This document shows, in pieces, positions 46,288 to 59,219 of a stretch of DNA of 64,000 bases. The notes beneath the pieces are model-generated. The model made no database searches and was not told the DNA's origin. It was given only the letters and a program-made list of their open reading frames with translations. The stretch is from positions 1,674,001 through 1,738,000 of the forward strand of contig JACZZP010000017.1 of NCBI GenBank assembly GCA_015183035.1, written 5' to 3'. Position 1 is the first letter of the stretch. Each line of letters starts with the position of its first letter. The position numbers and the translations under genes were made by a program. Source of the DNA: Meloidogyne chitwoodi. Lineage: Eukaryota > Nematoda > Chromadorea > Rhabditida > Meloidogynidae.

Positions 46288-48911
46288 TCATTGTTTTGTT
46301 AATTTTAATATTTGTTTCATATGTACTTCTATATAATCCTGAAAAGCTGCTGCATTTTTAGGTGCAATATGCAAACGAATTTGTTTTAAAGATTCAGCAA
46401 ATATTTGAGTATCCAAAGGGCTAAGACGTTTCTTTTGAACTCCGATCGTTCGAAACTGAGTTTTTTTTAATTTTATCAAATTAAATTAATTTAAAAAACC
46501 TGTAGAAGAATAGAAATTAATAAAGTGATTAAATGGAGAATTCGCTTATTTCTAACATTCAATTCACTGTTGCTAAAATATATAAAATTTAAAAATAAAA
46601 AAATTAAAAAAAACCAATGTTTAACAATTTGAAAAGCATGAGTCTTAAATAATTTAAATTAAAAAAAAAGAAAATTAATTTAAAAACAAACATTGGAAGT
46701 TTTCCGAAAAATTTCAGGTTTATCCATAGGTGTTGGATTACTTAAATGTGGTACTAAAGCATTATAATGGGCATGTATTGCAGAAAGATAAGATTCCAAA
46801 AGTTGATTTACTTTTTCTAAGTCAATAACAATTTGTGCAAATTTAACCTGAAAATATTGTTTAAAAAATGTAAAAAAAATATAAATAATATTTTTAAAAG
46901 AATTATTTCCAAAAAAATTGTTTATAAACTCAAAAAATAATTTTTTAAAAACCATCTAATCTTTATTTATTAAATTAAATTTAATTTAAAAAAAATACTT
47001 GAAATTCGTGAGGATATTTTCCACCAAATAAATTCATTCTTTCAGCACAATCATTCATAGATGTCATATTTAATATTAATTGTTTTTTGTGTTCCAATAC
47101 CTTACATAATTTAACGAGAATTACAAGCATTCTAACAGGAAAATTTCCGACTTTTTCTTCTTTGCCTGAAGAAAATTAATTAAATTAATATTATTTAAAT
47201 TAAATAAATAAACCTATAATAGCTTTAGGTTGTTGTTTTACATTATCTATATCATTTTTGATCAGGGTATTCAAAGCTTTATTATTTTCAGTAGTTATAG
47301 GTCTCAAATGTTGTTGAACATCTGAAACATTTTTTGAAGTATTTGGTCCGCAATTTAGTGTTTGTTGCTGTTTTTCCCCAGGAATTGTTTGTTTTTGAGG
47401 TGATTGTTGTTGTTGTGATGGTGGTGGTGGTTGTTTTCCACTTATTAAAAGAGTTGAAGGATTTAATAAAGAACGACTTCGATTAGCATAATTTTGTTCA
47501 AGAAAATAATTTATAGATAAAAGATCTGCTGGTTGGTCAAACATTAATTCAGAATCCTAAAAATTAATTTATTTTCTTAATTATTTTTTTTAGGATTAAA
47601 AATACTCCCCCCATTTTCAATTTTATTAATTTAAATTTAAAAAACAAACTTTAATAATACTAGGTGGAATTGTTACATCTTCAAAAATAATTCTATAAGC
47701 TCCTTCTCCAGCAGAGACTGCATCTACTGAGCCAGCATAAATTCCATCTTTAGGAATACGTACACGAGCATAAATTCTTTGTCCTAAAACGGGTGGACGT
47801 GGTAAATGTGAAGGTAAATCAATTGAATCATTATCTATTGAAAAACATGTTCCTTCATATATTTGACGTATTTTTTGACTAAATAAGAAAGTTTGAAAAT
47901 AATATTAATTTTTTTAAATTTAAATAAACATGTCTCTACCACCAATAAAAATGTAGAACCAAAAATGGGAAAAAATAAAAAAAATAAAAAAAACCGTTTT
48001 TCTTCCAATGCTTCCCTCTCTTCATTTAAAAATGCTTGCGAACAACGTCTAGGCTTTCCAACAAGTTTTCTGACTTCTCGCCATTCAGGTTTTCTCATTT
48101 TTGTGCATTTTAAATTTGGAAAAGATTCTCTCATTAATTGAGCAAATTCATTTTCAGATAAAAATATTTGTTGATCAACGCCTGAGTAGAAAAATTCGCA
48201 AAAAACAAAGCGACGAGCTTTTGGTAATTTTAGGACATTCTGAAATTAAACATTTAAAAAATTGAAAAACTTGAATATTTACTTTTAATTTCCTCAAGTC
48301 AGATTTCAATTGCATCGATAACAAATCTGCAACAGTCCCAGCTTGTTTTGAATCTTCTTTTGTTGATTGTTGTTGTACACGTGGAGCACCACCAACACTT
48401 TTTGCAGTTAAATTTCCACCACTTGTTCCTCCCCATTTTACATTGATTTTTTGTTTTTTGTTCGAATTTATGATAGTGTTTGTTTTGTTTGTATTAACAT
48501 TGTTGTTATAATAAGTTGTTGAAGGACTGCTATTACCTTCGACAACGACAACTTCTGTTTCATTCTAAAATTTTGAGGTTTTGAATTTCTATAAAAACTT
48601 TTTATTTAAATCGAGTAAAGTAAAATTTTTAATTGTGAACCTGGGTATAAATTTTAGTTTCAAAAATATATGAGATTTTTTTGAAAGACGCAATTCGAAT
48701 GGAAGCGTTTATTAAAAATAGGAAAATACACATTGAATTGATTTTTTTAGGGCTACTTTTGTAGACATTTATTAGAGATTGGTATTTTTTAAACTAGAAA
48801 ATTGATAAAATCGCAAAAAAAATTAAAAAATCTAACGTAAAGATTTGTTGCATGTCCACGGAGTGAATAACGATGATTGTATTGTTGTTGTTTTTGTGAA
48901 GAATCAGTCAT
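46288..48911 (-). CDS. lin-9: LIN-9 homologue (DREAM/MuvB complex subunit)
   Basis: Ten exons: 48911-48837, 48564-48283, 48239-47995, 47878-47650, 47556-47214, 47165-46999, 46847-46692, 46643-46615, 46572-46500, 46455-46288; 588 aa in phase. The DIRP domain is diagnostic: LKLPKARRFVFCEFFYSG, then SFPNLKCTKM, KPEWREVRKLVGKPRRCS and EREALEEKR. A Tudor-like segment (RIYARVRIPKDGIYAGSVDA) follows, then a Gln/Pro-rich insert and a helical C-terminal part ending near KQILKLTKQ. LIN-9 is a core subunit of MuvB, the complex that joins E2F/DP/RB-like proteins or MYB to repress or activate cell-cycle genes; it acts in the nucleus. The start exon is a short Gln-rich segment and is less certain than the rest. 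Confidence 0.92.
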
Positions 48912-49666
48912 TGAATTTAAATAATTGCCTAATTTATTTACTTTAAAAAAATTATATAAATTGCCGTAATTTTAAATTCGAAAAATTTCGTGACTTTTTT
49001 AAATTTAAAATTTAAGAAAAAGGAAAAATCGCTTTATGTTGCCAATCAATACAAAAAACATTAAATTAAAATTTTTTATAAATATCTTTTAAAAATATCA
49101 AGTTAAAAGCTTTTTTCAAAGTCTTAAAAATAACTAAAAATATAAAAAAAACAAAAAATTAAAATTACACAAGCAATCGAAATAATGGCGCCTAAAACCA
49201 CTAACATGTCTTTCATAAATTTAATGTACTCTTTTTTTATTTTTTTCTCTAACCACACAATTTGGTGAAATATAAATATTTAAAAATGACAAAATATCCA
49301 ATTAAAAAAGGATTTTTGAGTCTAATTTTTGGGATTTTCGTAGCTTTTCGTTTTTATGTAAATTCCATAATTTATTCGATCATGTAAATTCGTAGGCCTA
49401 TAAAAGTAATATATATAAATATTTTTAAAATCACAAAACATTTTTTTATTAAAAATAAAATTAAAAAGTAAATTAAATTGACTAAAAAATAAGTAGTAGG
49501 CAGTTTTGTAAACTTGGCACAATAAAAAAGTTATAAATTAAAGAAGAGTTGCGTTATAAAAAGGCTTTAGAAAATGTTAATAAATTGTTTTTCTTGATAT
49601 AAAAATAAAAAAATATCAAAATGCTTTTTTTAAGTAGAAAACACTTTCAGATTCTTTAAGAAAATT
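48912..49666. other. Spacer, no gene
   Basis: A 755 bp AT-rich spacer between lin-9 and the small membrane protein gene. An open frame at 49322-49522 is of low-complexity composition and unsupported. Confidence 0.5.
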
Positions 49667-50614
49667 CTAAACAGAAGACATATGATAAGATGATGAAATT
49701 CTAGGTTGTTGTTGGTCATATTGTTGATAGACTTGTGTATTTGTTATTGGACCCTAAATAAATAAATAAAATTTTAAAATTAATTTCCATTTTTATATTT
49801 TACTTGTTGCTGAAAGTAGTCAGGTTGTAATTCCTGTACAACAGGGAATTGTCTTACTTGTTGAGGACTTGGATAACTAAAAAATTTTTTTTAATTTTAT
49901 TTCTTTTTTAAATTAAAAAATTTAAGAAAATTTTCAAACCTTCCCATCGCCTGTGCTTGGTTTGTAGCTGAAGGAATTCCTCCCATAACTTGAGAACCAC
50001 CTGTTCCCTCAAAATTCGGAGAATATTGCCGTTGTTGTTGAGGAAATGTTTGTGTTCGTTGTCTTTGCTGTTGATGAGATGGCCATTCTTCAAAACGACT
50101 GCTTCGAACTGTACTTCTTGCTGAGGGATATCGAGTAAATCCATTAGTTCCTTTTTTGTTGTTGCGCATCTATTTTTTTGAATTTCTAATTAAAAAAGTT
50201 TTTTAAAACATACATTAACTACACAAATAAAATATATTGCTCCAACAACAAGTGCCAATAACGCCATACCAGCCAAAAGAATCAAGAATATTATGGCTAC
50301 CTTTTAAAAGAATTTCTTAATTTAAAATATGTTTTAATTATTAAAATTTTTTAATAATTTTAAAACTGAAATTTAACGTTAAAAACGTAAAGAATCAAAT
50401 AACACTTTGTTAAGGCTTGGTTGGATTCGAACTTTCACTCTCACGTTAGAAGAAAACAAATATCCCACTACACCAGCCAATTAACTTTTAAAAATTGCTT
50501 ATTTGTTAACTTATTGTTAATTTTAATTAAAAATTAATTTTCTTCAAATCACTTTTAAAAATAAGAAAAAAATTAAAAAACCTGATAGTCATAATATTTT
50601 GTTGCATAAGCCAT
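49667..50614 (-). CDS. Small single-pass membrane protein
   Basis: Five exons (50614-50582, 50300-50214, 50169-49940, 49876-49804, 49753-49667) encode 169 aa. An 11-residue N-terminus (MAYATKYYDYQ) is followed by one transmembrane helix (about 12-40: VAIIFLILLAGMALLALVVG). The rest is polar, rich in Gln, Ser, Arg and Pro (for example SHQQQRQRTQTFPQQQRQ), ending HMSSV. A basic cluster right after the helix favours a cytosolic C-terminus. There is no cleavable signal peptide. Family not recognised. A tRNA-like element lies in the first intron. Confidence 0.75.
50408..50482 (-). repeat. tRNA-like element in intron
   Basis: On the minus strand, TTGGCTGGTGTAGTGGGATA and AGTTCGAATCC give A- and B-box matches at tRNA spacing; six of seven acceptor pairs form (TTGGCTG with CAACCAA) and the anticodon loop would read TTCTTCT. 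The T stem does not pair well. This is the best tRNA-like candidate in the window but is still more likely a pseudogene or SINE head. Confidence 0.5.
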
Positions 50615-51254
50615 TTTTTCTTTTTTAAAAATTGTAATGTAAAATTAGCTTCTTTTTGTGTATACTTAGCTTTTATTATAGGCAAAATGATTCAATAGTA
50701 AAAAGAGAGAAAAATCAAAGAAAAAGCACAGACCAAAAAACGTGATAAAATAAATAAATTCCAAAATAAGGCAAAAATGAGAGAAAATGACCAAAAATCG
50801 ATTGGAGCGAGGCCAAGACAAGAAAAAAATTTTTTATTTGTTTTCTATTACCTTTATATACTATTCATTTATTTTCGGAGCTTTTGCAATTTTAAAGCCC
50901 TCTTTTTATTAAGTAACCACATAATTTTTGACAAAAGTGCATAAGAGAAAAGATTTCTTTTTTGTTGACAAAGTGTACATTTGGGCGCAGTTTCTTTGTT
51001 TGTTCAAAATTCAAAACGATAACACAAATATTTTAATTCGTGTTTTCTCTATTTTTTAATGCCACATATATCTGCGTGAATGACCAATTATTTGAAAAGA
51101 ATTTTTTTACTAATTAATTTTTAATAGCAAATATTTATTATACGTATTTTATACGATCAAGAAAAAAAATTAAAAAAAAAATTATAAAATTGAGTGGAGG
51201 TATTCATTATGTGAAACTCAAATTTCTCTTGTCAAAATAACCAATTACTAACAG
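50615..51254. other. Spacer, no gene
   Basis: Upstream of the membrane protein gene and downstream of MATH-BTB copy A. It contains a purine-rich stretch (50700-50830) and otherwise A/T-rich sequence. Confidence 0.5.
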
Positions 51255-53245
51255 TTAAAAATCACGAAAAGCAGATTCCAAAATTCGAAAGGATAACTCT
51301 GGACAAGTGCTCTGGATCTCTTCCCACATTTTACTTTTTAAAAAACTTTCTTTGTTGACTTGAATATAATTTTTACATTTCTGTAATTGATAAAATTAAA
51401 AAAATTAATTTATAAATTTATTACCTTCTCCAGAATTGGAGCTTCATAAAGGTCAACGATTTTAAAGAATTTAAGTAAATTTTGGGAATCTAAAAAATAA
51501 AATGATCTTAAAAACTTTTTAAATTTCTTACCAATTAAGTTTGACATAAAATCTTCGCATTCATAAACTAACTGATTCACTTTATATTTATGAGCAATCA
51601 TAAAAAGCTCATCAACATTAGCCTCAAATGTGTCTTAAAATTAAGAAAATATTAAAACATATTTAAAAATCAAACGTTTTTCAATTCCACCAGTATAGAA
51701 AAACTCTAACATTGCTTGGACACATTCAAAAGAAAAATCAGAAATTATGACCTCACACTGAAAATTTTTAAATTTATATATTTAATTTATTGAATCTAAA
51801 AAATAGGGTCACACTGGCGAAAAAACGTGGTCAATCCCTTATGTTGTATATCCCTATAGAGTCAAATTTAATGCAAATATGTAATCTAATTTACATTATT
51901 TTGAAATTTAAAAATAAAAAAATACATTTTCTGCTTCAGTTGAGGCATTCTTATGTTTTAACATTGAAAGGAACACTTCACTGTTTGTTGCCAAAATACT
52001 ACGATGTACTTTTATAACCTTTTTGTCTACCTTAAAAATATTTTTATGAGCTTGTATTTAGACTAATTTTTAAAATAATACACGATTCGGATAAACTTTT
52101 TATTTTAAAATTAAAAAAGTTTAGGTTCCCCGTAGTTCTAAAATTTTTAAGGAACTCATAATTCCTAATACGATCATTCCATTTAAAATTTTATTAATTA
52201 CCTTAATAACACAATCAGTGAATATATCCTCGTCAAACATTTTACGATTATTATTTTTTATATTTTCATCCGATTTGTAATAGTCAATTTCAACTTCACA
52301 ATGTAAACACAACTTATCTAAAATGAATTATATTTAAATAATAAATAAATTTTATAAAATTACCATCTAAATCAAGTAACTTTCCCAAATAATAAGTGTT
52401 TAAATTAAATGTAGAATATCCCAATTTTGCTTGATTCTCAAATTTATTACTAGATCTTAAATAATATAAAAATAAGCATTCTATAATATTAACCTAGCAA
52501 TATCTATTCGTTCTTTTTTGTAATTAATAGCATAAATTTTATATCTCGTATTTACAAGATTATTTATGCCGTTCGGTCCTATTTGACGTAGCCAGATAGA
52601 CAATAAACCTTTATCCCTCCAATCACTCTTTTTAATTTCCATGCATAACTCCCAAGCCACGTTAGGAAGCTTAGAATTGCAAAATTGTTTACCTAAAAAT
52701 GCAAAATATGTCAGAAATTATAGCGTAAAAAACAGAAAGTATAAAGAGTGAAAACAAATTTTATGATTTACTTTAAAAATTTTGGATAAATCTGTTCAAT
52801 AGTGATTGAAAAAATTTTATTTTAGAGGAAACGTAGGAAAATACCTATTAATTGTATCGGACCATCGTATGAGAGCAATCTAGAGCTAGATCCAAAGTCT
52901 TTCAATGTCCACTCTGTTTTACAAGAAATTGTATCCAGCTTATAAATTTATTTAATAAAATTTGAAATTATAAATTAAACCTTGTAAACGACATGATCGA
53001 TATCTTTGCAAGTTGAAAATCCTTTTTTCCCTAAAATAAAAAATGAGGAAAAATTAATACATTTACAACACTGAAAAAGATTCAAATTAATTTCAAACTT
53101 GAAAAACTCTTAATTAAAATATTTTTTACCTGAGAATAATTTAGTAAAGCTCAGAGAACTATAAGAAAACAAAGATTAAAAATTTGTTTTTTTAAGCTTA
53201 CTTGAAAATTTTTGAACAAATTTCAGACGGACTTTTGTCAAACAT
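51255..53245 (-). CDS. MATH-BTB protein (copy A)
   Basis: Twelve exons: 53245-53202, 53158-53130, 53030-52981, 52938-52845, 52692-52494, 52455-52364, 52317-52202, 52030-51926, 51757-51676, 51633-51532, 51489-51425, 51380-51255; 367 aa. The N-terminal half is MATH-like ([39 protein letters not shown]). The C-terminal half is BTB/POZ ([41 protein letters not shown]) with a short BACK-like tail ending [26 protein letters not shown] proteins are substrate adaptors of CUL-3 ubiquitin ligases, a family much expanded in nematodes. MATH binds the target and BTB binds CUL-3. The target is unknown. It lies next to a tandem paralogue with the same exon phases. Confidence 0.88.
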
Positions 53246-53727
53246 TTGTGGATAAAATATAAAAAATAAAAGTAAAAATATAAAAAATAAACTTATTTGA
53301 TAATAATATAAAATATATGATGCACTTATGAAAAAAAATTGCATATTTAATTATCGATTAATATTGTTTATGCTTCTTAGAAAAGGGAATGTTTCTTATG
53401 TTCTAAGTAAAGGGTTGTGTACTAAATATAATTCTCAGAAAACGTCTAGTGGATACATTTTGGCAGAGAAAATTTGACCAATAAGCGAAGACTACACCGA
53501 CTAGTAAAAGGCTTCGACTTTTATACTATAACATCAACTCAATCCCTTTTTTTAAGTCCCGACTTAAATTTATTATTGCAGTTGACCACGTTTTTTCCAA
53601 GTTTTATTGTTGAAATTAGATTCCAAGTTTGTTTCAAGTTTAAATTATCGTATAAATTTCAAGTTTATTTTTATATAGAGGTATTCAATATGTGAAAAAC
53701 AAATTTCTATTAAAATATCAATATGAG
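53246..53727. other. Spacer between MATH-BTB copies
   Basis: No supported gene; the plus-strand frame at 53474-53695 lacks recognisable features. Part of the spacer (53340-53470) resembles 55890-56000 upstream of copy B, so the promoter was duplicated with the gene. CAAGTTTATT-type words occur near 53630-53660. Confidence 0.6.
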
Positions 53728-55776
53728 TTATAATTCATGAAGAGCAGCCTTCAAAATTTGAAGAGATAATTGTGGATAAGTTCTTTCAATCTCTTCCCAC
53801 TTCTTACTTTTTAAGAAACTTTCTTTGTTGACTTGAATATAATTTTTACATCCCTGTAAATTAATAAAATTAAAAAAATTAATTTATAAATTTATTACCT
53901 TCTCCAAAACTGGAGCTCCATATAATTTAATCATTTTAAAGTATTTCAACATATTACCAGAATCTTAAAATTGATTAAAATCTTACTAATTTTTTTTTAA
54001 TTTCTTACAAATTAGGTTTGACATGAAAAGTTCACATTCATAAACCAACTGTTTCAATTGATATTTATGTCCAATTACAAAAATTTCCTCAACATGATCT
54101 TCTAATGCTTCTTAAAATTATTGAAATATCAAAATATATTAAAAAATCCAACTTTTTTCAATTCCACCAGTATAGAAAAACTCTAACATTGCTTGAACAC
54201 ATTCAAAAGAAAAATCAGAAATTATGATCTCACACTGAAAAATTTAAATTTATATAACTTTACTCAATATTAGGATTGACTCACGTTATAACGGAAATAG
54301 ATATAAGGAAACTTTATATAAGTACAGGTCCCTTCAGGGATGTCCTAATAACGAGAGTCGAAATATGAAAATAATATTCTAAAAAATACATTTTCTGCTT
54401 CAGTTGAGCCATTCTTCTGCTTTAATATTGAAAGGAACACTTTACTGTTTATTGCCAAAACACTACGATGTACTTTTATAACTTTTTTGTCCACCTTAAA
54501 ATATGAAAATAATATTTTTTTAATTTTCTTCATATTATATTCATACCATTTTGATCCCTTGATATCCCATATTTAAATACATTTTCGGTTCAAAATTTCG
54601 ATTCTCTGCTTTCCTTATTTTATAGTTATCCGATTATGTGTAAAAATATCAGTCATCCCTTTTTTCTTTTATTAATTGACATACCTTAATAACACAATCT
54701 GTGAATGCTTTCTCTTCCAACATCTTATAATAATTATTTTTTATATTTTCATCTGAATTATAATAGTCAATTTCAACTTCACAGTGTAAATACAAACTTC
54801 CTAAAATAAATTAAATAATAAAAATTTAAAAAAATACCATCAGAATGAAATAAATTGTTTAAATTAACTATAGAATATCCCAATTTTGCTTTATTCTCCA
54901 ATTTATTACTAGATCTTAAATTAATATAAAAATTCATTTTTATAATATTTAGCTATAACCTGGCAATATCAACCCTAGCACCATCATCTTTAATAGCATA
55001 AATTTTATATTTCGTATTTACAAGATTATCTATGCCGTTCGGTCCTATTTGACGTAGCCAGATAGAATTGGAACCCTTAACATTCCAACTTTTCATTCCA
55101 ATTTCAATGCATAACTCCCAAGCCACGTTGGGAAACTTGGAAATGCGAAATTGTTCACCTAAAAATGTTATGAGTGAAAACAACATCTTAATTGATTTAC
55201 TTTTAAATTTTGAAAAATTTTGGACAAATCTTCTCAGAAGAGGGATTGGAAGAGAAGACAAAGTTTTAGAGGAAATAGACCTCAAAAAATTTAAAAAGTA
55301 CCTATTAATTGAATCGGACCAGCGTATCCGAGCAATCCAGAGTAAGATTTAAAGTCTTTCAATGTCCACTCTGTTTTACAAGAAATTGTATCCAACTATA
55401 AATTTATTTAATAAAATTTAAAATTATAAATTAAACCTTGTAAACGACATGATCGACAATTGGAAAATTCTCTGACAATGAGTTGGAAAATCCTAGCGTA
55501 AAAAAGTATATGAGAAGTATTAGTAAAAATAACACAATCGATGCTATTCCTAAAAACAAAAATGACTATTCTTGGAAAAAACAAAATTCAAATAAAGAAG
55601 AAATTCAAATTAATTTCAGGCCTGAAAAGCTCAGAATTAAAAATATTTTATACCTGAGAATATTCTAGTAAAGCTCAGAGAACTAAAAGAAAAATATTAA
55701 AAATTATTTTTTTTAAAGTTTACTTGAACGTTTTTAAAACTTTTGAACAAAGTTCAGATGGACTTTTGTCAAACAT
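53728..55776 (-). CDS. MATH-BTB protein (copy B)
   Basis: Twelve exons: 55776-55724, 55682-55654, 55492-55437, 55395-55302, 55158-54960, 54914-54838, 54800-54685, 54494-54390, 54234-54153, 54110-54009, 53963-53899, 53853-53728; 367 aa. MATH segments ([42 protein letters not shown]) are followed by BTB ([31 protein letters not shown]) and a BACK-like tail. It is clearly a tandem duplicate of copy A with the same splice phases. Exon 6 is five codons shorter, exon 1 three codons longer, and exon 3 has a changed sequence with an acceptor moved about 25 bp. The MATH surface differs most, as expected if target specificity has diverged (inference). Confidence 0.87.
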
Positions 55777-56369
55777 TTGCAGATTAAATTTAAAAAATTA
55801 AGAAGAAACAAATGAATTTGAAAAATAATCTGTTTTGATAATTAAATTGAATTTATACATACTATTAGTAAAAAAGTTGAAAATTAAAAATCGATTAATT
55901 TTGTTTATGCTTCTTTAAAGAGGAGGAGGGCATATGTCCTATGTTTTAAGGTTATTTACTAAATATAATTCTCAAATAGAAAAAAAGTCTAGTCGATATA
56001 TTTGGCAAAGAGAAAAAAATTAAAAAATAACATACAAGATGTTTCGGATAAGCTAGAAGCATAAAAAAGACAGAAGAATCAGAGAAAAAATAAGGAAAAA
56101 AACATCAGTAATTTTTAAAATAGTAAAAAATAGCAGCAACTTTGGCACAGCTAAATGAGAAATTGCTTTGGCATTTTATTCAACTTTCTACCATCTGTCC
56201 TTTTGATATTTTGAAATAAACATTTTATTATTTTTGTTCTTTCTCTTTTGTTCTCTGCATCTCTCATGCCTTTTCTCACTCTCTTTATTATAATTCTTTG
56301 ACTCAATTTTAGAGTTTCAGATTTTATTAATTTTTTTTAAATTTAATAAATAAAATAAATTTCAGAAAA
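55777..56369. promoter_or_regulatory. Divergent intergenic region (MATH-BTB B / ess-2)
   Basis: About 590 bp between two genes that face away from each other, so both promoters should lie here. A pyrimidine-rich block (CTTTCTCTTTTGTTCTCTGC and further) at about 56235-56285 stands out. A TTTCAG four bases before the ess-2 ATG (AAAAATG) is a good acceptor for trans-splicing of a leader or for an upstream non-coding exon. Confidence 0.5.
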
Positions 56370-59219
56370 ATGTCAATAACTGAACGCCGCGCAGATTCTT
56401 CTTCTCATCAAAATTCAGAATCATTCAACAGTTTTGATCGAATAGATGCTTTAATTGATGTTCCTGCATCTTCTCGAAAGACAAAAATTGTTAAACTTGG
56501 CGGAAAAGTTTTGGAAACAAAAAAAGAAATTAGAAAAGTTTTGCCTGAAGCACAATATGTTGGAAATTTGGAGAAAATTATTGTTAGAGATTATTTTCCT
56601 GAATTGCCGAAAATGAAGGTTTTTATTAATTTTATTAGAGCAATTTTATATTCAAAATTAATTTCTGCTTTTTTTCATTTAAATCTTTGGCTTAAATTAA
56701 GCTAAACAATTTATTATTTTTTTATTTAATTCAAATTAAAATACACCTTAATATTCTCATTTTTAGGCACAAGCCGAATTCCTCGAAGCAGTTGCGCGCA
56801 ACGATCATTTAAAAATTAGAGAGTTACAAATTCGTTATAGCACTCGTAGAACTGACAGGTTTTTTAAAATAAATAAATTATTTTGATTTATTTAAAAAAG
56901 ACGTACATCTCCCTCTCAACGTCCAAATACTTCTGCTTCACTTTTTGACCCGGCTACACCTTTAAACCAAAAAATTGAAGGAAATATAAAAGAGGAAATA
57001 GATGATGAGGAAATGCCTAACAAGAAAAGCAAAAAAGTACAAGACCTTTTTGAAACAGGAAATACTCCTTATGCAAATGAAGAGGGTGATAATGATGCTT
57101 TTTTGGTATTTTTTTTTATTTTTTAATTTTTTTTTGATTATTTTATTTATTATTATTTAGGGGTAACATATTTTCTGAATATAAAACCTTCAAATAAATT
57201 CTAAAAAAATTTCTATTTTCTTACAATTATTTTATTAAACTAATGCCTTCGAATAAATTCTAAAAAAAAATTTTTATATTTTTATGCTTATTATTCGTTA
57301 GAATTTATTTTATAGTTATTTTCTTATTTTTATTTATTTAAGAGTCTTATTTTTATTTAAAATATTATTTTATTTTTAATTATTTTATTTATGATTATTT
57401 AGGGGTATTTTTATTAATATAATACCTTATAATAAATTCTAAAAAAATTTTTCTTTTTTTCTATGCACTTTATTTGGTAGGTTTTATTTTATGGGTATTT
57501 TCTTTTTTTATTTTATTTAAAATATTATTTATTTTATTTATTTTTTAAATAATTCAGAATGCTGGAAAGAAAAAGAAACATTATTCTATTCCCAAAAAAG
57601 CGTTGGATGCTTTTTCTGTTCAAACATATTTAGAAAAATATACAAGCGAAGACAATGCTAGTTTTGAGGAACTTTTTGAATTGGGCAAAAAAAGAGAAAG
57701 AGTTTTGTTTATTTTTTATTTATAAAATATTTAAAAAGGTTCAAAATGCTTGGATGTATGAAGCAGAAAAGAAGCATAACGAATCTTTAGTGTTTAGAGG
57801 TCAACAAATGTTGGAAGATGCAGATGAACAATTAGTTAATAAAAGTAATACTTCAGGTTTGTTTCTTTTTTTATTTTTTTTTTGTGATTTTAGAAATTAA
57901 ATAAAATTAAAAAAAATAATTTAAAAAAATAAAATAAATTTATTAGATGATCAAAGGCCTCTAAATGTTGACAATTGGAGTTATAGAGCACGTAATGTAG
58001 TTTTATTTAACCATATCGATGAAGCACCCTTAACAATGCAAGAACATATTGATAGAGCAAAAACTTCAGAATTACATATAAATAAAAGAGGAACTCGTTT
58101 TAAAAAGGAACAACAAAAAGCTCCGGATCAAGTATTTTTTTATTTTTATTTTTATTTAAAAAATTATTAAAAAGGTAGCAATGGCACGTGCTGCATTTCA
58201 AAATGTTTCTAAAATAGCTGGACATGTTGATGTTACTGGAAAACAGGTTGGGATTGAAAGTAAAACGATTGGATTAGTTGCAACGCCTACTCCTATACCT
58301 GGTTTATTTTTTAAATATTTACTTATTTAATTTTATATTTAATTTTCCTTTTTTTAAATTAAATATTTTCTTTTATTTTTTTAAATATTTTATTTAATTA
58401 AATATTTTGTTTATTTATTTTTAAATTAAAAAATTTAATTTTATAGATGAATCTCCATTAATGACTTGGGGAGAAATTGAAGGAACACCTTTTCGTTTGG
58501 ATGCCCCAGAAATACAACCACACATAGAGGATGCCCCAACTTTTAAAATTCCTGAAATGCCTGTTAGAGAAAAAGTTGCTGCACAATTAGCTGAAAAAAT
58601 TGCTTCAACTTATAATAATAAAAGAAAAAATGCAATGGATAAAATACAACAAATTGCTCCGTAAATTATTTAAAATTAAAATTTAATTATTTAATTAAAT
58701 TTTAAATTAAATTTCAGAAAAACTCCAAAATTTAATGCTTCTTGTCGTTCTGGAACTTCTCGTGTTGGCACAATGTCACCTGCAGCACGTACTTTACTTA
58801 ATGAAAGATTAGGTATTCGATTGGGGACTGATAAACTTATGAAGTTTTCGCCTAGTCCGAGAGGGTAAAAATTAAATTATTTTAAATTAAATTTATTTTT
58901 TTAAAAAAAGGACTCCAACAAATTCTGCATTATTTAGTCCATCAATTTATAAATTATTTAATAAACCTAAAAGTGAAGTTAATTCTGGTTCTAATACACC
59001 AACTAGACAATTATTGGAAGAAAATAAAAATAATAATAAAACAACAAAAACAAGTGGTTCAGTGACAGATAATCTTTTAAATATTCCTCCATCATCTTTT
59101 GATAATAATAAAGAAGGTTATAATTTTAAATTAATTTATTTAATTAAAAAATATTTATATTTTAAGGTACAAGTAGTTGCAATAACAGTCAAAGACCTAG
59201 TGCAGCAGACTTTTTCTAA
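56370..59219 (+). CDS. ess-2: ESS-2 / DGCR14 splicing-associated nuclear protein
   Basis: Eleven exons: 56370-56618, 56767-56858, 56901-57105, 57558-57701, 57739-57856, 57947-58131, 58175-58301, 58447-58660, 58718-58864, 58911-59116, 59167-59219; 579 aa in phase. Family hallmarks: YVGNLEKIIVRDYFPELPKM near the N-terminus, a LEAVARNDHLKIRELQIRYS segment, SVQTYLEKYTSEDNASFEEL, and MTWGEIEGTPFRLDAPE. The C-terminal part (TPKFNASCRSGTS, LLNERLG, TDKLMKFSPSPRG) is also typical. ESS2/DGCR14 proteins associate with the spliceosomal C complex and promote accurate splicing in the nucleus. It is the only large gene on the plus strand in the right half of the window. The intron between exons 3 and 4 (452 bp) holds T-rich tandem-like sequence. 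Confidence 0.92.
57106..57557. repeat. Degenerate tandem repeat in ess-2 intron
   Basis: Words AAATTCTAAAAAAATTT, TTTATTTTATGGGTATTTTC and TTATTTAGGGGT recur two or three times in this intron, giving an imperfect tandem repeat with units of about 130-180 bp. Confidence 0.55.

Noticed and set aside
53474..53695. 73-aa plus-strand frame between the MATH-BTB copies
   Set aside because: No signal peptide, domain or splice support; partly made of the dispersed CAAGTTTATT repeat.
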